64,000 nt of DNA from Canna indica (GCA_034359265.1 CP136898.1:36417501-36481500); one strand, 5' to 3'. Positions 10,622 through 22,609 are shown, counted from the first letter of the stretch. Translations and numbers: made by a program. The notes: a model not told the origin generated them from the sequence alone.

Positions 10622-12270
10622 AAATGTAGATTTTCTCACATTTTTTTCTTTATTGTAAAAAATTATTTAATTTCAAAATGCCAATTATTGCCATTTGGTC
10701 AATTAATGTATCATTAAATTTCATATTAAATATTAATTATATTTTATAACTAAATTTCACATCAAATTTCATATTAAAGTTCACATTAAATTTTATTAAA
10801 ATTTACTTATGAAGCATTATTTATGTAGTGAAGTTAATTTTTTTTCTTAAAAATATTAGTGTTGATTTTAAATTTATTATTATTTTACTCTTTTATTATT
10901 ATGAATTTTAAATTATATATATATATATATAAATGTGTGTGTATGTATTTCTATATATTATTTATTTTATTATTATTTTACTCTTTTATGATTATAAATT
11001 TTAAACTATATATATGTGTGTGTATGTATGTTTTTCTATATATTATTTATTTATTATTATTTTACTCTTTTATGATTATAAATTTTAAAATATATATATA
11101 TGTGTGTGTATGTATGTATTTCTATATATTATTTATATATTATTTATATATTATTTGAAACTATATATTTTTTAATAATTATAGATTTATTAAATAATTA
11201 TTAATTTTGTGAAAGTTAGAATTGTTTTTTATATTAGTTTTGTGCTATTACAATATCACATTTTCCCTTTATTTTTTAAACAAAATTACATAATTTCAAT
11301 TTTTCTTATTTTTGAATTAATTTTTTATCCTTATGCAATTTTAATTGGTATAATGTATTTAATATTTGTGTTATATTTTAAGTTTACTCTTAGAAATATT
11401 AATATTTTTCAATTATATATATATATTTCTTATATTTTTATTATATAATATTATTTGCTTTGAAATAGTTTTAACTTTTTTATTTAAAAATTATTAATAT
11501 TTTAAATTTTTATTTAAATAATTACTTTGAATATATACAAATTAATTTGAAAGTTTTCGTCAATTTTACAAGTATCTTTTGTACTTTCTCTATTATCATC
11601 TCCTAAAATTTTGTTTTTTTAAATTGGTTATTTAATTAGTAAATCTTTCACTTTAACGTATTGTTAATATTTAATTTTCTTTAAATAATTAATATTTATA
11701 TGTTTAAAAATTTAAATAAATAATTTTTAATTATGAATTATATTATTGTGCATGTGACATAAATTATGAATTAGCTCATTTATTTTTTATATCGAATTAT
11801 ATTGAAAATTTGTATTTATTGTTAATGTTTTTTAAAAAAATCTTCAAATGTTTAATACTTATATTTGTACAAGAATTATTAATTCACAAACAATTATATA
11901 ATGATTATTAGTTTTATTATTGATATATTAATCATTATTAATTTAATTGCTAATTTAATAAATTAATAATATATATCTTTGTGATGAATATTACAATATC
12001 TAATAAAAAATACTTTAAATAAATAGGTACTAAAATTTTATAAATAATATTTTAAGAAAATATTTTCATAATAATTATTATTTAATTTGGAATAGGAATC
12101 AATTTACATATTTATGTCAATTTAATATATTTTTTATTTTATCATTTCATGACATTTTGTTACTATTTTAACTCCTAAATTTTATATTTATATTTAACTG
12201 CATTCAATTAAGAAATGCATCTAATTTGTAAATGTTCATTAATTTCACATGTATTTTTTAAATATTTTTT
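10622..12270. other. AT-rich intergenic DNA without a recognised gene
   Basis: About 1.65 kb of strongly AT-rich sequence. Open frames here are low-complexity Ile/Tyr/Phe strings and are not credible genes. It contains the tandem repeat listed next. Confidence 0.6.
10876..11155. repeat. Tandem repeat, about 90 bp x 3, with TA/TG microsatellites
   Basis: Three successive copies share TTATTATTTTACTCTTTTA, TTATAAATTTTAAA, a TATATA run, GTGTGTGTATGTAT and TTCTATATATTATTTA. The copies differ mainly in TA run length. Confidence 0.8.
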
Positions 12271-12856
12271 AGGGTAAATAGTAAAAAACCTCCATTTAAC
12301 TATGACTCATTTATAATTACGCCCTATAAACTTTGAAATTAGACAAAAAAGACTAAACTTTATGAAATTAATAAAAATATCTCATCTATTATCTCAATAT
12401 TATTTATTTAACATAATCTTTTTTTTTGAAATGACACGTACGTGATAATTTTTTATTGGTCTAAATATAAAAAGATAAATAAAAAAGTTGATTAAAAAAA
12501 TTAAAAAATTAGAAATTAGGATTGGTCAGATAAATAAAAAAGTTGATTAAAAAATTAATAAATTAAAAATTAGAAAATATTAATTGTAAATTTATTTCCT
12601 AATTATTTTTTCTAGCAATTAATATTTTATATTTTTTTAATTTTTAATTTTTTAATTTATCTTTTAATGTTTGGCCCAGTGAAAAGCTGAGTTATTTTAA
12701 ATAAGATTATATTAAATAAATAATATTGAGTTAATAAATAAAATATTTTTATTAATTTTATAAAATTTAATCTCTTTTTTTATCTAATTTTAAAATTTAT
12801 AAAATAATTATAAATGGATTATAATCGAGGATAGAAGTTTTTGCTATTTAACCTAT
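12271..12856. mobile_element. Foldback MITE (long terminal inverted repeats) in the NMT promoter
   Basis: The left end AGGGTAAATAGTAAAAAACC is mirrored by the right end TTTTTGCTATTTAACCTA. Complementarity continues for about 150 bp (AAAAATATYTYAT, CTCAATATTATTTATTTAA, TAATCTT). Inside, AGATAAATAAAAAAGTTGAT occurs twice about 57 bp apart. Runs of T flank both sides, so the target duplication is ambiguous. It ends about 155 bp before the NMT start codon. Confidence 0.72.
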
Positions 12857-13010
12857 TTTTTATCTTATCATTTCTCGAACTCTCGACTAGTAAGTTGTGT
12901 ACTCTTCCGCCTCCAGGTTTGATCGGTCCGCCCGCCTCGAAGAAACCCTGATCGATCCGCCCGCCCGCTGCCGAAGTCAGTCCCTATCCCGCCCCTATCG
13001 AGGTTTCTCC

Positions 13011-14327
13011 ATGGTGGTCAGTGACAGCCCCTCTCCCGGCGGCCACCGAACCCCCGGCCCAGATCCAAAGCTGCCCTCCGATACCCATCCGCCGCTGGGG
13101 GGCGCTACTGAAGCGGAGGCCCTATCCCGCCAGGTCCAAGATAGCCTCGTCCTTGGCACGCGCCACCGCTTCTGGGAGACCCAGCCGGTGGGTCAATTCA
13201 AGGATCTCGGCGACACCAGTCTCCCCGACGGCCCGATCGAGCCTCCGACGCCTCGGTCGGACGTCAAGCAGGATCCGTACAACCTCCCCGCGCCCTATGA
13301 GTGGACCACCTGCGACATGGATGACGAGCAGACCTGCGACGAGGTCTACGGCCTCCTCGCCCTCAACTACGTCGAGGACGATGACAGCCTCTTCCGCTTC
13401 AACTACACCAAGGAATTCCTCTGCTGGGCTCTCCGCCCGCCGGGCTACTTCAAGGCCTGGCATATCGGGGTTAGGGTCAAAGCCACCAAAAAGCTCGTAG
13501 CTTTCATCACGGGGGTGCCGGCTAGGATCCGTATCCGCGACGACGTAGTTCGGATGGCGGAGATCAACTTCTTGTGCGTCCATAAAAAGCTGAGATCGAA
13601 GCGGCTTGCGCCGGTGATGATCAAGGAGGTCACTAGGAGGGTTCATCTGGAGAATATTTGGCAGGCGGCTTACACTGCCGGAGTGATCCTCCCGACCCCT
13701 ATCACCACTTCCCGGTATTGGCACAGGTCCCTGAATCCAAAGAAGTTGATTGATGTTCAGTTCTCAAGGCTTGGAGCTCGAATGACAATGAGCCGGACAA
13801 TTAAGCTCTACAAGCTGCCGGAGTCTACAGTGACACCAGGTTTCCGAAAAATGGAGCTACGCGATGTTCCTCCAGTAACCAGATTGCTAAGGAAGTACTT
13901 GAGCAAATTTGTAGTTGCTCCAGACTTCGACGAGGATGATGTGGAGCATTGGCTTCTTCCCAGGGAGAACGTGATCAATAGTTACTTGGTCGAGAGCCCT
14001 GAGACTCACGACATCACAGATTTTTGCAGCTTCTACACCCTTCCATCTTCGATCCTTAATAACCCGAATTACACGGTCTTGAAGTCTGCTTACTCTTACT
14101 ATAATGTGGCAACAGCTACTCCATTGCCTCAGCTGATGAATGATGCACTTATTGCGGCGAAGCAGCAGGATTTTGATGTCTTCAATGCCCTTGATGCCAT
14201 GGAAAATGAAACCTTCCTCAAAGAACTTAAATTTGGACCTGGCGATGGACATCTCCATTACTATCTATACAACTATCGGGTTAGGAATGGTCTGAAACCG
14301 TCAGAACTAGGACTTGTTCTTCTGTAG
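13011..14327 (+). CDS. NMT1: Glycylpeptide N-tetradecanoyltransferase (N-myristoyltransferase)
   Basis: NMT transfers myristate from myristoyl-CoA to the N-terminal glycine of target proteins, which helps anchor them to membranes; it acts in the cytosol and on ribosomes. The 438-residue single-exon protein has the full family pattern. It shows TQPVGQFKD near residue 57, the myristoyl-CoA signature starting EINFLCVHKKLRSKRLAPV at 184, SRYWHRSLNPKKLIDVQFS, GDGHLHYYLYNYR near 411, and the C-terminal GLVLL whose terminal carboxylate is the catalytic base. The frame stays open upstream to about 12897, but that stretch has no ATG. ATG 13011 has a favourable context (G at +4) and gives a length close to known plant NMTs. 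GC content is very high in the first half and falls sharply in the second, a gradient common in monocot genes. The symbol NMT1 is by family; the paralogue number is not proven. Confidence 0.96.
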   Translation: MVVSDSPSPGGHRTPGPDPKLPSDTHPPLGGATEAEALSRQVQDSLVLGTRHRFWETQPVGQFKDLGDTSLPDGPIEPPTPRSDVKQDPYNLPAPYEWTTCDMDDEQTCDEVYGLLALNYVEDDDSLFRFNYTKEFLCWALRPPGYFKAWHIGVRVKATKKLVAFITGVPARIRIRDDVVRMAEINFLCVHKKLRSKRLAPVMIKEVTRRVHLENIWQAAYTAGVILPTPITTSRYWHRSLNPKKLIDVQFSRLGARMTMSRTIKLYKLPESTVTPGFRKMELRDVPPVTRLLRKYLSKFVVAPDFDEDDVEHWLLPRENVINSYLVESPETHDITDFCSFYTLPSSILNNPNYTVLKSAYSYYNVATATPLPQLMNDALIAAKQQDFDVFNALDAMENETFLKELKFGPGDGHLHYYLYNYRVRNGLKPSELGLVLL

Positions 14328-16689
14328 GTTGCTTTTATGATCTTGGATTTCAGTCTCTATGCCTGTCATCTTTTTCTGTCTTTCTACATACAATCTTCCA
14401 TGATTATTGGTATTGCCGGTTATAATAATTCACACTGTTGCATTTTGACGATTAGCAATTTCAAGACCATATATGTTAATCAAAAGTTGCGTTGTGACAA
14501 AGTTCATCAATTTTGTCTCCTGATGACTGAAATTACCTGAGCTTCTAGCTTTAATTTCTGTAGCTTCTCTAATATTTTATCTAGGGCTTCAAGTGACCTG
14601 GTGCTGGATTTCTTGAAGGGGTTGACAGCCTTATTTCCATATCTGGAAAGGAACCACATGTGTAGATGTTTTGTGTGATTGTTGGGGAATGCATTGGCGC
14701 AGTTTGGTAATGACAATCCCAAATCCTTGGTACTAGCTTTTTAATCAACTGTAACTTCCCTAAGTTCTGCATTGCATAGGATGAAATAGTTTGGTAAAAG
14801 GACACAGTTGCATGGGATTATTGAGAATTCACTGAAGTAGATTTTGGAGAAGCTAAATTAATAAACTTAAGTGTATACATTTCACTTCCCCTATAAACGT
14901 CATAAATGAATTTGGAGTTCTTTCTATGGAATTCCAATTGTAAGCGCCAAAATTGTTTACCATTAGCACTGGTACCAATTTTTCTTACAATGCAGCCCAG
15001 AAGTGTAGACTTATAGAGAAGGCTACCATTCTTTCTTGCTTTTCATGATTTTTTTTAATGTATAATTTTTTTTAATGGTTTGTGATGTGATGAAATGTTC
15101 TCCTTTTTGTGTTAGATAGTTTGCATCTTATTATCCTTTTACCTGTCACATAAGCTAGGCATCTGATGCTTTAGTCATCAGATAATTTTGAATGTAATTC
15201 CTTCTTTTATTCATAGGTCTCTTTCAAAAGTTGTGCTCTATTTCCTTGTGTCAAATTCAAGTAGCAATTATGATAATTGTAGTCCCCTCAGTCCTTTATT
15301 GATGATCACTTGAAAGCCATTTCAGATTTTGACAACTTGTTTGTACATATCTGTTTGTTTTCTATCTTCTATTTGGTTGGCGTCTCTTCTTGGCTTTATT
15401 GATATGCAGATACAGATCGTTCATCATCTCCAAAATGTTTCAATGTCTGTTTGTGCATCATATTGTAAATAGAAGCCAAGCACTAGATTTATTGTTGATG
15501 ATGAAATTCATCTGATCATCTCATATGTGCTTATTCCTTTTATGTAATGTAACAATATATTCATTCTTATCGAGATAAATATGCTGTCACTGATCTTAGG
15601 TGGTCAGTTTTTGCTTTTGGTATTGCCTATGTCAGATTGTCAAGTGTGCAGGTTAAAATTTTAGAGATGGTTGATATGGTAACTTGTTTTTTTTATTTTG
15701 ATCCCAACCCGAATTTCTAATTTCTATTGAAAGATGTCTGTCTGTTAAGTTATTAGAATCACAAATTTGTGATGAGACAAATCCTAACATTTTATTTTGC
15801 TAATGCATAGGTATTATTGATAAGTATATTTATTTTTGGCTATCATGTTATGTTACTCAAGCTTCCATTTATGCTTTCTGTACTGACATCATTATATCAT
15901 GCATTCTTGGACCTTCCCTAATTGTAGGATTAGTTTTACTACGGGCTTGTTAAAATCAAGAATTGAACCTATAATTTCTATAGGCAATATATTTAGTAGA
16001 ACTATTTTCACCTTTAGATTTGGAAAAAACTATTTTCACCTTTAGATCTACCAATTCATTAATTTTAGTTCATATAATGCTAAAAACATCTGTCTAATTC
16101 TGTCCAACTTTCCATTGTATAGAAAGTGACATAAACATTCATGGTATAACTAAAGATTTAGCTTGAGTTAGATTGAGCTCAATGACTGGACTTATTATAC
16201 TTAATCCCAACATATAAATTTATTTACTATGGTTTCTGAAAAATAAGGAAAATATACATATAGAACTTATATTATATTTAAAAAGTTTAAAATAATCAAA
16301 ATGATCCAATCATCTTTTTGCCTTGACAAAAAAGTACAGAATCAATAGAATTTAGAAAATTAACTTAACCTGATTTGATCTTTAGAAAATTAATGAAACT
16401 TGATTGATCCTAAGAAAAAAGTACAAAATTTATTTCAGAATTGAATAGTATTTTTTGCTTTGAATATGTTTTATCCCACAAGCCAAATTTGAATTTGAAG
16501 TTTAAGTGCAAAATTTCAAGGGAAATGAAACTTTGGAGCAAATGTGTACCAAGAGTTAGGTTTACGTCTTACTTTTTTGATGCGCAAACTTTTAAGACCT
16601 CAGTAGTATTATATCTAATTATTTCCGGGCTTATAAAACCAAACAAAAATCTCAAAGTGAGCGAAACCTCGACCATTTGCTAAAACTAT
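14328..16689. other. NMT 3' region and gene-free spacer
   Basis: No coding region or RNA gene is recognisable. The first few hundred bases probably hold the NMT 3' untranslated region. A short tandem copy of AACTATTTTCACCTTTAGA occurs near 16000-16045. The rest is unique-looking AT-rich sequence. Confidence 0.5.
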
Positions 16690-17460
16690 TAGTACTAGTT
16701 CCAACCGATGGTTGGTCAACTGTTCGATTGACCGAGCATTGATCGATTTATGATCGGTGAGCCCAACGGCTCTTATTTTAGCCATTGGTCAAGCTCCATC
16801 TCATATATCCGTTGGCCGCTTTTATAAATTGATTTGAAATAGTACTCCTAAGGCCTTTAATGTGTCATTGAGGTATTCATTGAGTTTTTGAGCCCAAATT
16901 TTTAAGTTCGCCCTAATCTTTTAAATTCACTTTTTGTGCTTTTTCTCTATCTTCAAGTCCTCCAACCATACAAGATTTGTTCGTGAGACCTTGAAGAGAA
17001 AGGAGGCAACCAGAGGAGCTTCATTGTGTTTGCAAATTCTTGTGCTTTCATCTTTCTATTTTATACTTATTTACATTATCATTTACTTGTACTTTGATTT
17101 ACTTGTACTTTGGTTGAAAGGTGTGGGTGACAAACTAAATCTTCTTATTTATTTGTTATTATTTTAGTACAGAGGTGGAAGCATCCTCGCCTTTGAGGGA
17201 TAAATTCTTGGTATACTTTTTTAGGAGGAAAACAATTATTTAGTGAATTATTTGGGAATCCTTGGCAATGATGAGTCATGATAGTGGATGTAGGTAAAGT
17301 TATTGAACCACTCTAAGTTTGATTTTTTGTATTAAATTTAATTCTCTTGTGTTTGCATGATATTCATTTCATTTGTTCCTATATTATTTGCTAAGCATTC
17401 ATTAATCTTCATTGCACTAATAAATTAAAACTACACAAGAGATTTTATTTGCTAAGTTGA
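16690..17460 (+). mobile_element. Degenerate Ty1/copia-like LTR fragment
   Basis: The order of motifs resembles the U5 half of plant copia LTRs: GAGACCTTGAAGAG, then GGAGGCAACCAGAGG, GGTGGAAGCATCC, GATAGTGGATGTAGG, TTGAACCACTCTAAG and CTCTTGTGTTTGCATGA. No primer-binding site follows, and no second LTR was found. It is probably a truncated solo LTR. Confidence 0.45.
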
Positions 17461-17735
17461 TTTAAAAATTTAGAAATATATTATTCTCCCTGTAATCTCT
17501 CACAAAACCCTGTACATGCCTCGTGAGATATCAATTTCTAGCTAGAAAATAAAAAATTATTTGCTAGAAAATAAAAATTTGTAGCTAGAGATTTTATTTG
17601 CTAAGTTGATTTAAAAATTTATTTCTAGCTAGAAAATAAAATAAAGTGTAAAATTACAAATTATTCTTTTCCGGACACCCATGTTTAAGTAGAATAGAAG
17701 CAAACACAACTTCATTTTTAAGTAGAATAGAAGCA
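17439..17735. repeat. Short direct duplications
   Basis: AGAGATTTTATTTGCTAAGT plus flank occurs at 17439 and 17587, TAGCTAGAAAATAAA at least twice between, and TAAGTAGAATAGAAGCAAAC twice in tandem at 17680-17735. These look like slippage or repair scars. Confidence 0.6.
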
Positions 17736-18400
17736 AACACAACTTGAATAAAGTCAATCCCTTCAAAAGCCATTTAACTTTTACAAATCTCTTAAAGTCA
17801 ACGTCCCTGCATTAGCAAAAGCAAAAAATTAGTCCAATTTATTTTTTCCCACACAATTCATTATCAAGTAAATTAATAGTCATATTATCCATAGAAGAAA
17901 AGAAAATGCCTGTATGTTTTACCCTAATTACAACATGTCAAGAATCTATTTTGTTTTACTAAGCTTTCATCTAAACAAATTTGTATGAAGTTATTGATTT
18001 TTTAAAAAAATTTAAAATATAGTTGACATTGTTATTGAAATTATGGAAACATTCTTCCAAAGAAATTAATCCTATAAGCATTAGTCTAAGAAATTTATCA
18101 CTTTGACTTATTGATGACCAGGTATAGTAGTGTACCATTTTGTCAAGTTTTTTTATTATAAAAAATCCCAAAAAAAAGGTTCAGACTCTATTCAAACGCT
18201 GGGTAGAAATAACAAAGGACCATCGATCGTGCATTCCTCACAAACATATTGAATAGAGCCATATTTAACATACAAATGGTTCATTTAGGGATTTTGACAA
18301 AATGATAGTTTCTTATGTATTAAAATGGTTCATTTAGAGAAGTTGATACACCTAAAAAATATTAATGATCTTTATAAACATGTCTAACGTGAAGTTTCGT

Positions 18401-18600
18401 ATGTATTAAAATGTATATAAGAGTACTTAGTGACTTTGACTTTCGACCAAGGTCTTTAACAAATAATATAACTATAATTAACACCTAATTTTATATTTTA
18501 TGTTTATAAATTTCATTAACATGTTTGCTATGTATTAAAATGCATATATGAGCACTTATGACTTTTCACCAAAGTCTATAACTAGCAATATAATAGATAA
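18401..18600. repeat. Imperfect direct duplication
   Basis: GTATTAAAATGYATATA, GAGYACTTA, TGACTTT, CGACCAAGGTCT or CACCAAAGTCT, and ATAATATAACT occur in the same order in two copies about 130 bp apart. Confidence 0.5.
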
Positions 18601-18869
18601 AGAACCAAAGCATTTATGATAGTTTGATGTTTAAATTTATCGATTTCGGTTTTTCTTTGAGAGGAAGAGAATGATATATAATCACAATCTCGAATTAAAA
18701 GAAATCTCTCAATTTTTATCATATTCCGGACCTTATTGAGTTGTAATTTATTGCCTTGATTTAGTTAATGTTTTCTTTTTTTGCTAGTGTGTTAGTTCAT
18801 TTTTTTACGAGGATCCTAATCTTTAGATAACGTAGTCCTTGAGACATTAAAATATTAAGAGTTCATAAC

Positions 18870-19520
18870 ATAAAATTTAGAAAATATTAATGAATCTAAC
18901 CCAATCTGTAGAGAAATTAACGAACCTAACTCAATTTTTAAATTGCATCAAATATAATATGAAGTTTTGAATTAACATCAATTATATCCCACTGTCAAGC
19001 TGTTGTTACTGAAATCGTTAGTTGCTAATGACATCTCAGTCAACAACTAATATATTAACTTTTTAATACTTGTATACACAAGTCAACTGCCAAAATTTTT
19101 AAAAAATACACAAAATCTTAATCCGACACCCGTCCCCATCCGAAATCCTCTACTACTCGCTTACTAATGTGACTTGACAATATACAACTATCCCAGTCAA
19201 CAACTAGCAGATTGTCAAGATATATTGTCAAAACATATTATTAAGCAGATAGCATGAGAGTTTCAGATGGGGATGAATGTCCAATTAGAGTTGTGTTTTT
19301 TCTTCAGCTGCTGACTTATGTATATGAGTATTAAAAACCAATACATTAGTTGTTGACTGAGACGCCACATCAGCAACTAATGATTTCATTAACAACGACT
19401 TGATGGTGAGATATAATTGATGTTAATTCGAAACTTCGGGTTAGATTTGATGCAAATTAAAAGTTGGATTAGATACGTTAATTTCGTCATAGTTTGGATT
19501 AGATTCATTAATTTTTTTAA
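18870..19520. mobile_element. Foldback element with about 190-bp terminal inverted repeats
   Basis: Left arm about 18885-19075, right arm about 19320-19515. Inverted blocks include TTAATGAATCTAAYCCAA, GAATTAACATCAATTATAT, ATCRTTAGTTGCT and CTCAGTCAACAACTAAT. A further inner pair (CCGTCCCCATCCGAAA with TTTCAGATGGGGATG) shows that the fold extends inwards. No coding capacity. Probably a non-autonomous Mutator-like element; the target duplication is not clear. Confidence 0.72.
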
Positions 19521-19703
19521 AAAAATTATAATATTTGATTTGATGTCGCATCACTAAATAAGAAAATCTCGTAATCTTATTGAATTTGGACGAGTGAGTT
19601 CCATAATAACATTATTATGTAGTGCAAATTGATACCCAAAGTTAGGTCAATATAGATTGCATACAATTGTGTTGAATAGTTAGAAATACAACTCAAGATA
19701 CTA

Positions 19704-19899
19704 GGGCATGTTTGTTTCATGGAATAAATGATATATGATAAATGATATATTTTAATTCCTTATTTATTTAGTGCTTGGATTAAAAAAAATTAAGATTGAA
19801 AGAATATAAAATTGATTTTATATCTTTTTATTTTATGATATTTTTCCCTTCAATTATTATTTTATTCCTATTCTATCTATCCGGTGAAACAAACGTACC
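19704..19899. mobile_element. Tourist-like (PIF/Harbinger) MITE
   Basis: About 196 bp. The left end GGGCATGTTTGTTTCATGGAA is mirrored by the right end TTCACCGG...GAAACAAACGTACC; the shared terminal core is TGTTTGTTTCA. The size, the G-rich TGTTTGTTTC terminus and flanking CTA/ATA (a decayed TWA target site) fit Tourist MITEs. Confidence 0.65.
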
Positions 19900-20225
19900 A
19901 TAAGATATTATACTTATGTGAATAGCTTAAAGTTTGGAGTATTCATTAACTCTCGTATTGAAATCCAAGTCCAATTTGGTTTCAACGATTTTCCTATAAG
20001 GGAATAAGAAATACTTTTATTCCCAAAAGTAAAATTCCTATTCATTTTTTTTCTAAATCAGAAAGTAAATACTCATATACTCATATTATCCTCCACAGGT
20101 CATTTTCAACTAGTTCGGCTAATTTTAAACGTACCATAAAATATTATACTTATGTGGATACCTTAAGTTTGGAGTATTCATTTCTCATATTGAAATCCAA
20201 GTCCAATTTGGTTTTAGGTTCAAAC
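19891..20225. repeat. Spaced direct duplication around a dispersed repeat
   Basis: The block from AAACGTACCATAARATATTA to AATCCAAGTCCAATTTGGTT is present at 19891-19984 and 20131-20220. The intervening 145 bp (GGGAATAAGAAATACTTTTA, TAAATCAGAAAGTAAATA) recur at 22610-22755. Confidence 0.65.
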
Positions 20226-20574
20226 AAATGAATAGTTAATTAATTAGATTTGGATCTTCCTCTACGTCTCCTCCCATCATTCATCAAAATTCATTCTCAT
20301 CTCATCAACCTACAAAGCCTGAGAATTCAAATCCTTATTAAAATATTAAAACCCTAATTGGTTGATTGAACACCCTGATTTTATTGAACAAACGACTAAC
20401 TAACTTTCTATATGGAAATTAAAAGCCTAAAATATCTGAATTGTTGAAAAAGAGGGAAAAGAAGGTGAAGTGCTCGATCCAACATAAAGCACACAGCAAG
20501 TTTCGATCTTTATAGAAGAAATCGATGCAGAATTCCCGAAAGATGAAACCTGGTTAGCGATTTTACCCGGAGGA

Positions 20575-20937
20575 TCACCACCAGCCGTAGAGAATCTGCG
20601 TGTAGCGGTCCTTGAGCCAGCGGAAGCTCCTTCGGAAGGAGCCCTTCACCCTCCCCTCGACGGCGTAGGCCTTGTAGCCGGCGACGCGCTTCCGCCGCTG
20701 GAAATCGGGGTCGCTGCTGAAGACCCAACCGCCCTTCTTGGAAGAAGAAGAAGAGGAAGGGGGAGGAGCGGCTACCTTCTCCTTGATGCTTTTCGAGCCG
20801 TAGCCGCCGTAGGAATAGGAAGTGGTGCTGTAGCTGCGGTAGTCGTAGAGGGTGGAGGCGGGAGGCCCAGCCCGATCTCCGTACACCTCGAGCTGCATCC
20901 CACCGTCGTTGTAGGACCTCGATCGGTAGTCCTCCAT
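20575..20937 (-). CDS. DUF3511 domain protein, 120 residues
   Basis: This belongs to a plant-specific family of short basic proteins whose biochemical role is not established. The N-terminus (MEDYRSRSYNDGG) and a Tyr/Ser/Gly-rich stretch at residues 28-48 (YDYRSYSTTSYSYGGYG) are followed by a Ser-rich linker. The hallmark basic C-terminus covers residues 80-120: QRRKRVAGYKAYAVEG, then KGSFRRSFRWLKDRY and the family-typical end YGWW. The length is normal for the family. It is intronless, GC-rich at its 5' end and in an open frame, so it looks functional. Its 5' leader lies to the right (about 20938-21060). No neighbouring gene hints at its job. Confidence 0.88.
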   Translation of the reverse strand: MEDYRSRSYNDGGMQLEVYGDRAGPPASTLYDYRSYSTTSYSYGGYGSKSIKEKVAAPPPSSSSSSKKGGWVFSSDPDFQRRKRVAGYKAYAVEGRVKGSFRRSFRWLKDRYTQILYGWW

Positions 20938-21561
20938 CGGAGCGGAGCGGAGCAGAGCTGAGAAGACTGAAGAGCTCGATCTCTTCGGGGAATTAGTCGG
21001 AGGAGGAGGGAGCGTGGACTGGGAACAGGAAGTGCAGCCACGTCGGTTGGACTTTTGTGCGGTCTAAAACAAGCCGTGAAAGTTGAAACTGATGACGGAT
21101 GCTTTTTTTCTTTGTCTTGTTCTTGAACTGATCAATGCTTTTCTTTACCCGTGGAGTTGATTCTTTGAAAAAAATTATCTTAAATCCTATGTGCAGCTCT
21201 GAAGCATTAATTAAGAAAAAAAAGCAAAATATATATGTATACACACATGGAGTCCAAAATTAAATTGAAGGACGACAAAACTCTCAAATGAACAACGAGA
21301 GACGGCACACGACTAGGGATCGAGATCAGAAGATAAGAGAAAGAAAGAGGAAAAGGGAATAATTTTAAAATTTATGAAGGACAAAAGATGATAAAATTTA
21401 GAATATAAAGAGAAATTTTTAAATTTTGTAGAGAACAAATGAGAATAAATCTTAGAAATATAAAAATAATTTTATAAAAAATGAGTAAAATCTTCGTTGA
21501 TCATGTATAAATAATAAAATTTTAAAATTGATAGGGAAAATTACTCCTACCCTTCAAAGTG

Positions 21562-21563
<2 letters not shown>

Positions 21564-21618
<55 letters not shown>
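21564..21618. repeat. (TA)n microsatellite
   Basis: An uninterrupted TA run of about 55 bases. Confidence 0.95.
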
Positions 21619-21622
<4 letters not shown>

Positions 21623-21800
21623 TTTTAATTAATCCAATTGACTTATTTACCATTACAAAGTTGTCTCTTTGTGTTACTGATTTATTTGTTTCAGATTATT
21701 TATATATAAATATAATCTCTTGTTTTGGAATATGAAACATGCAGTGCAGCATGTACTGCACTTACAGGTATAACACTAATTAAGATGTGCAACATTAGAT

Positions 21801-22521
21801 CTTCTATGTGCAGGCTGTTCACGGGTCAAACCCGACCCAATGAATTTGAAAAACCGACCCGACCCAAACCAATCGAGTTGGGTCGGGTTCAAATTATTGA
21901 AACCCGATTATTATCGGGTCGAGTCCTGATTTTCAGTATTTGAAACCCGATTACCCGAGATCCGACCCGATTACCCAAATTATTTGTATTTTTTAATTAT
22001 TTTTTTCAAAAAATATATTAAAAAAATAAAAACTTCCTCGGGAAGATGCCGGAACCACATCTTCCTGAGGATACGCGGCCCACGTGGCCGCGTTTTCACG
22101 ACATGAAGCGGTGAGTCCGCGTCTTTTTCTTGAGAAGACGCATGCATGCGTCGCTTCTTCTCCCCGAGAAGGCGCATGGCCGCCTCTTCTCGGGAAGAAG
22201 CGACCACGCGGGCCGCGTACTCTGGGAATACGCAGCTCGTGCCACTTATTCTTGGGAAGACACAACCAGTGTCGCGTCTTCTCTCGGCTGTTGAGACACG
22301 CATGTCTTTCAAGACACGTGTGTCTCGTTAAAATATTTTTTAAACCTTTTTTAAAAAATGGGTACCCGATTACCCGACCCGACCCGACCTGATCCGATCC
22401 GATTTAGAGCGGGTCAGTTCAGGTCGGGTTTAAAAGTTTTACCTTCAAACCCGACCCGACCCGATTGATTGGGGCCGATTTTTTTATCCCAACCCGACCC
22501 GTGAACAACCCTACTTCTATG
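21801..22521. mobile_element. Non-autonomous hAT element with 8-bp target-site duplication
   Basis: The element spans about 21809-22513. Its left end CAGGCTGTTCACGGGTC and right end GACCCGTGAACAACCCTA are inverted copies, and CTTCTATG stands on both outer sides (21801-21808 and 22514-22521). An 8-bp duplication and the TAGGG/CAGGG-type tip define hAT. Subterminal regions are packed with GGGTCGGGTT-like motifs in both orientations, candidate transposase-binding sites. The middle is a GC-rich minisatellite; no transposase remains. Confidence 0.85.
22033..22330. repeat. GC-rich minisatellite inside the hAT element
   Basis: At least seven imperfect copies of a palindromic TTCTCGGGAAG-like core (TTCCTCGGGAAG, TTCTTGAGAAGACG, TCCCCGAGAAGG, TTCTCGGGAAGAAG, ATTCTTGGGAAGAC), spaced about 30-45 bp and separated by CGC/GCG-rich DNA. 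It contrasts sharply with the AT-rich surroundings. Confidence 0.65.
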
Positions 22522-22609
22522 GAGTATATTCTTGCATTTATTGGCATAAATCGAATGTACTACCACCTATTTCTTCTCTGAATGTTGGTTATATATATAC
22601 ATATATACA

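Noticed and set aside
10859..11448. Hydrophobic small proteins in the AT-rich region
   Set aside because: Low-complexity translation of TA/TG repeats.
12897..13010. N-terminal extension of the NMT reading frame
   Set aside because: The frame is open but begins with GTG, not ATG. Starting at ATG 13011 gives the normal family length.
13021..13724. Long overlapping frames on both strands inside the NMT gene
   Set aside because: Shadows caused by high GC; they show no domain, and the NMT frame explains the DNA.
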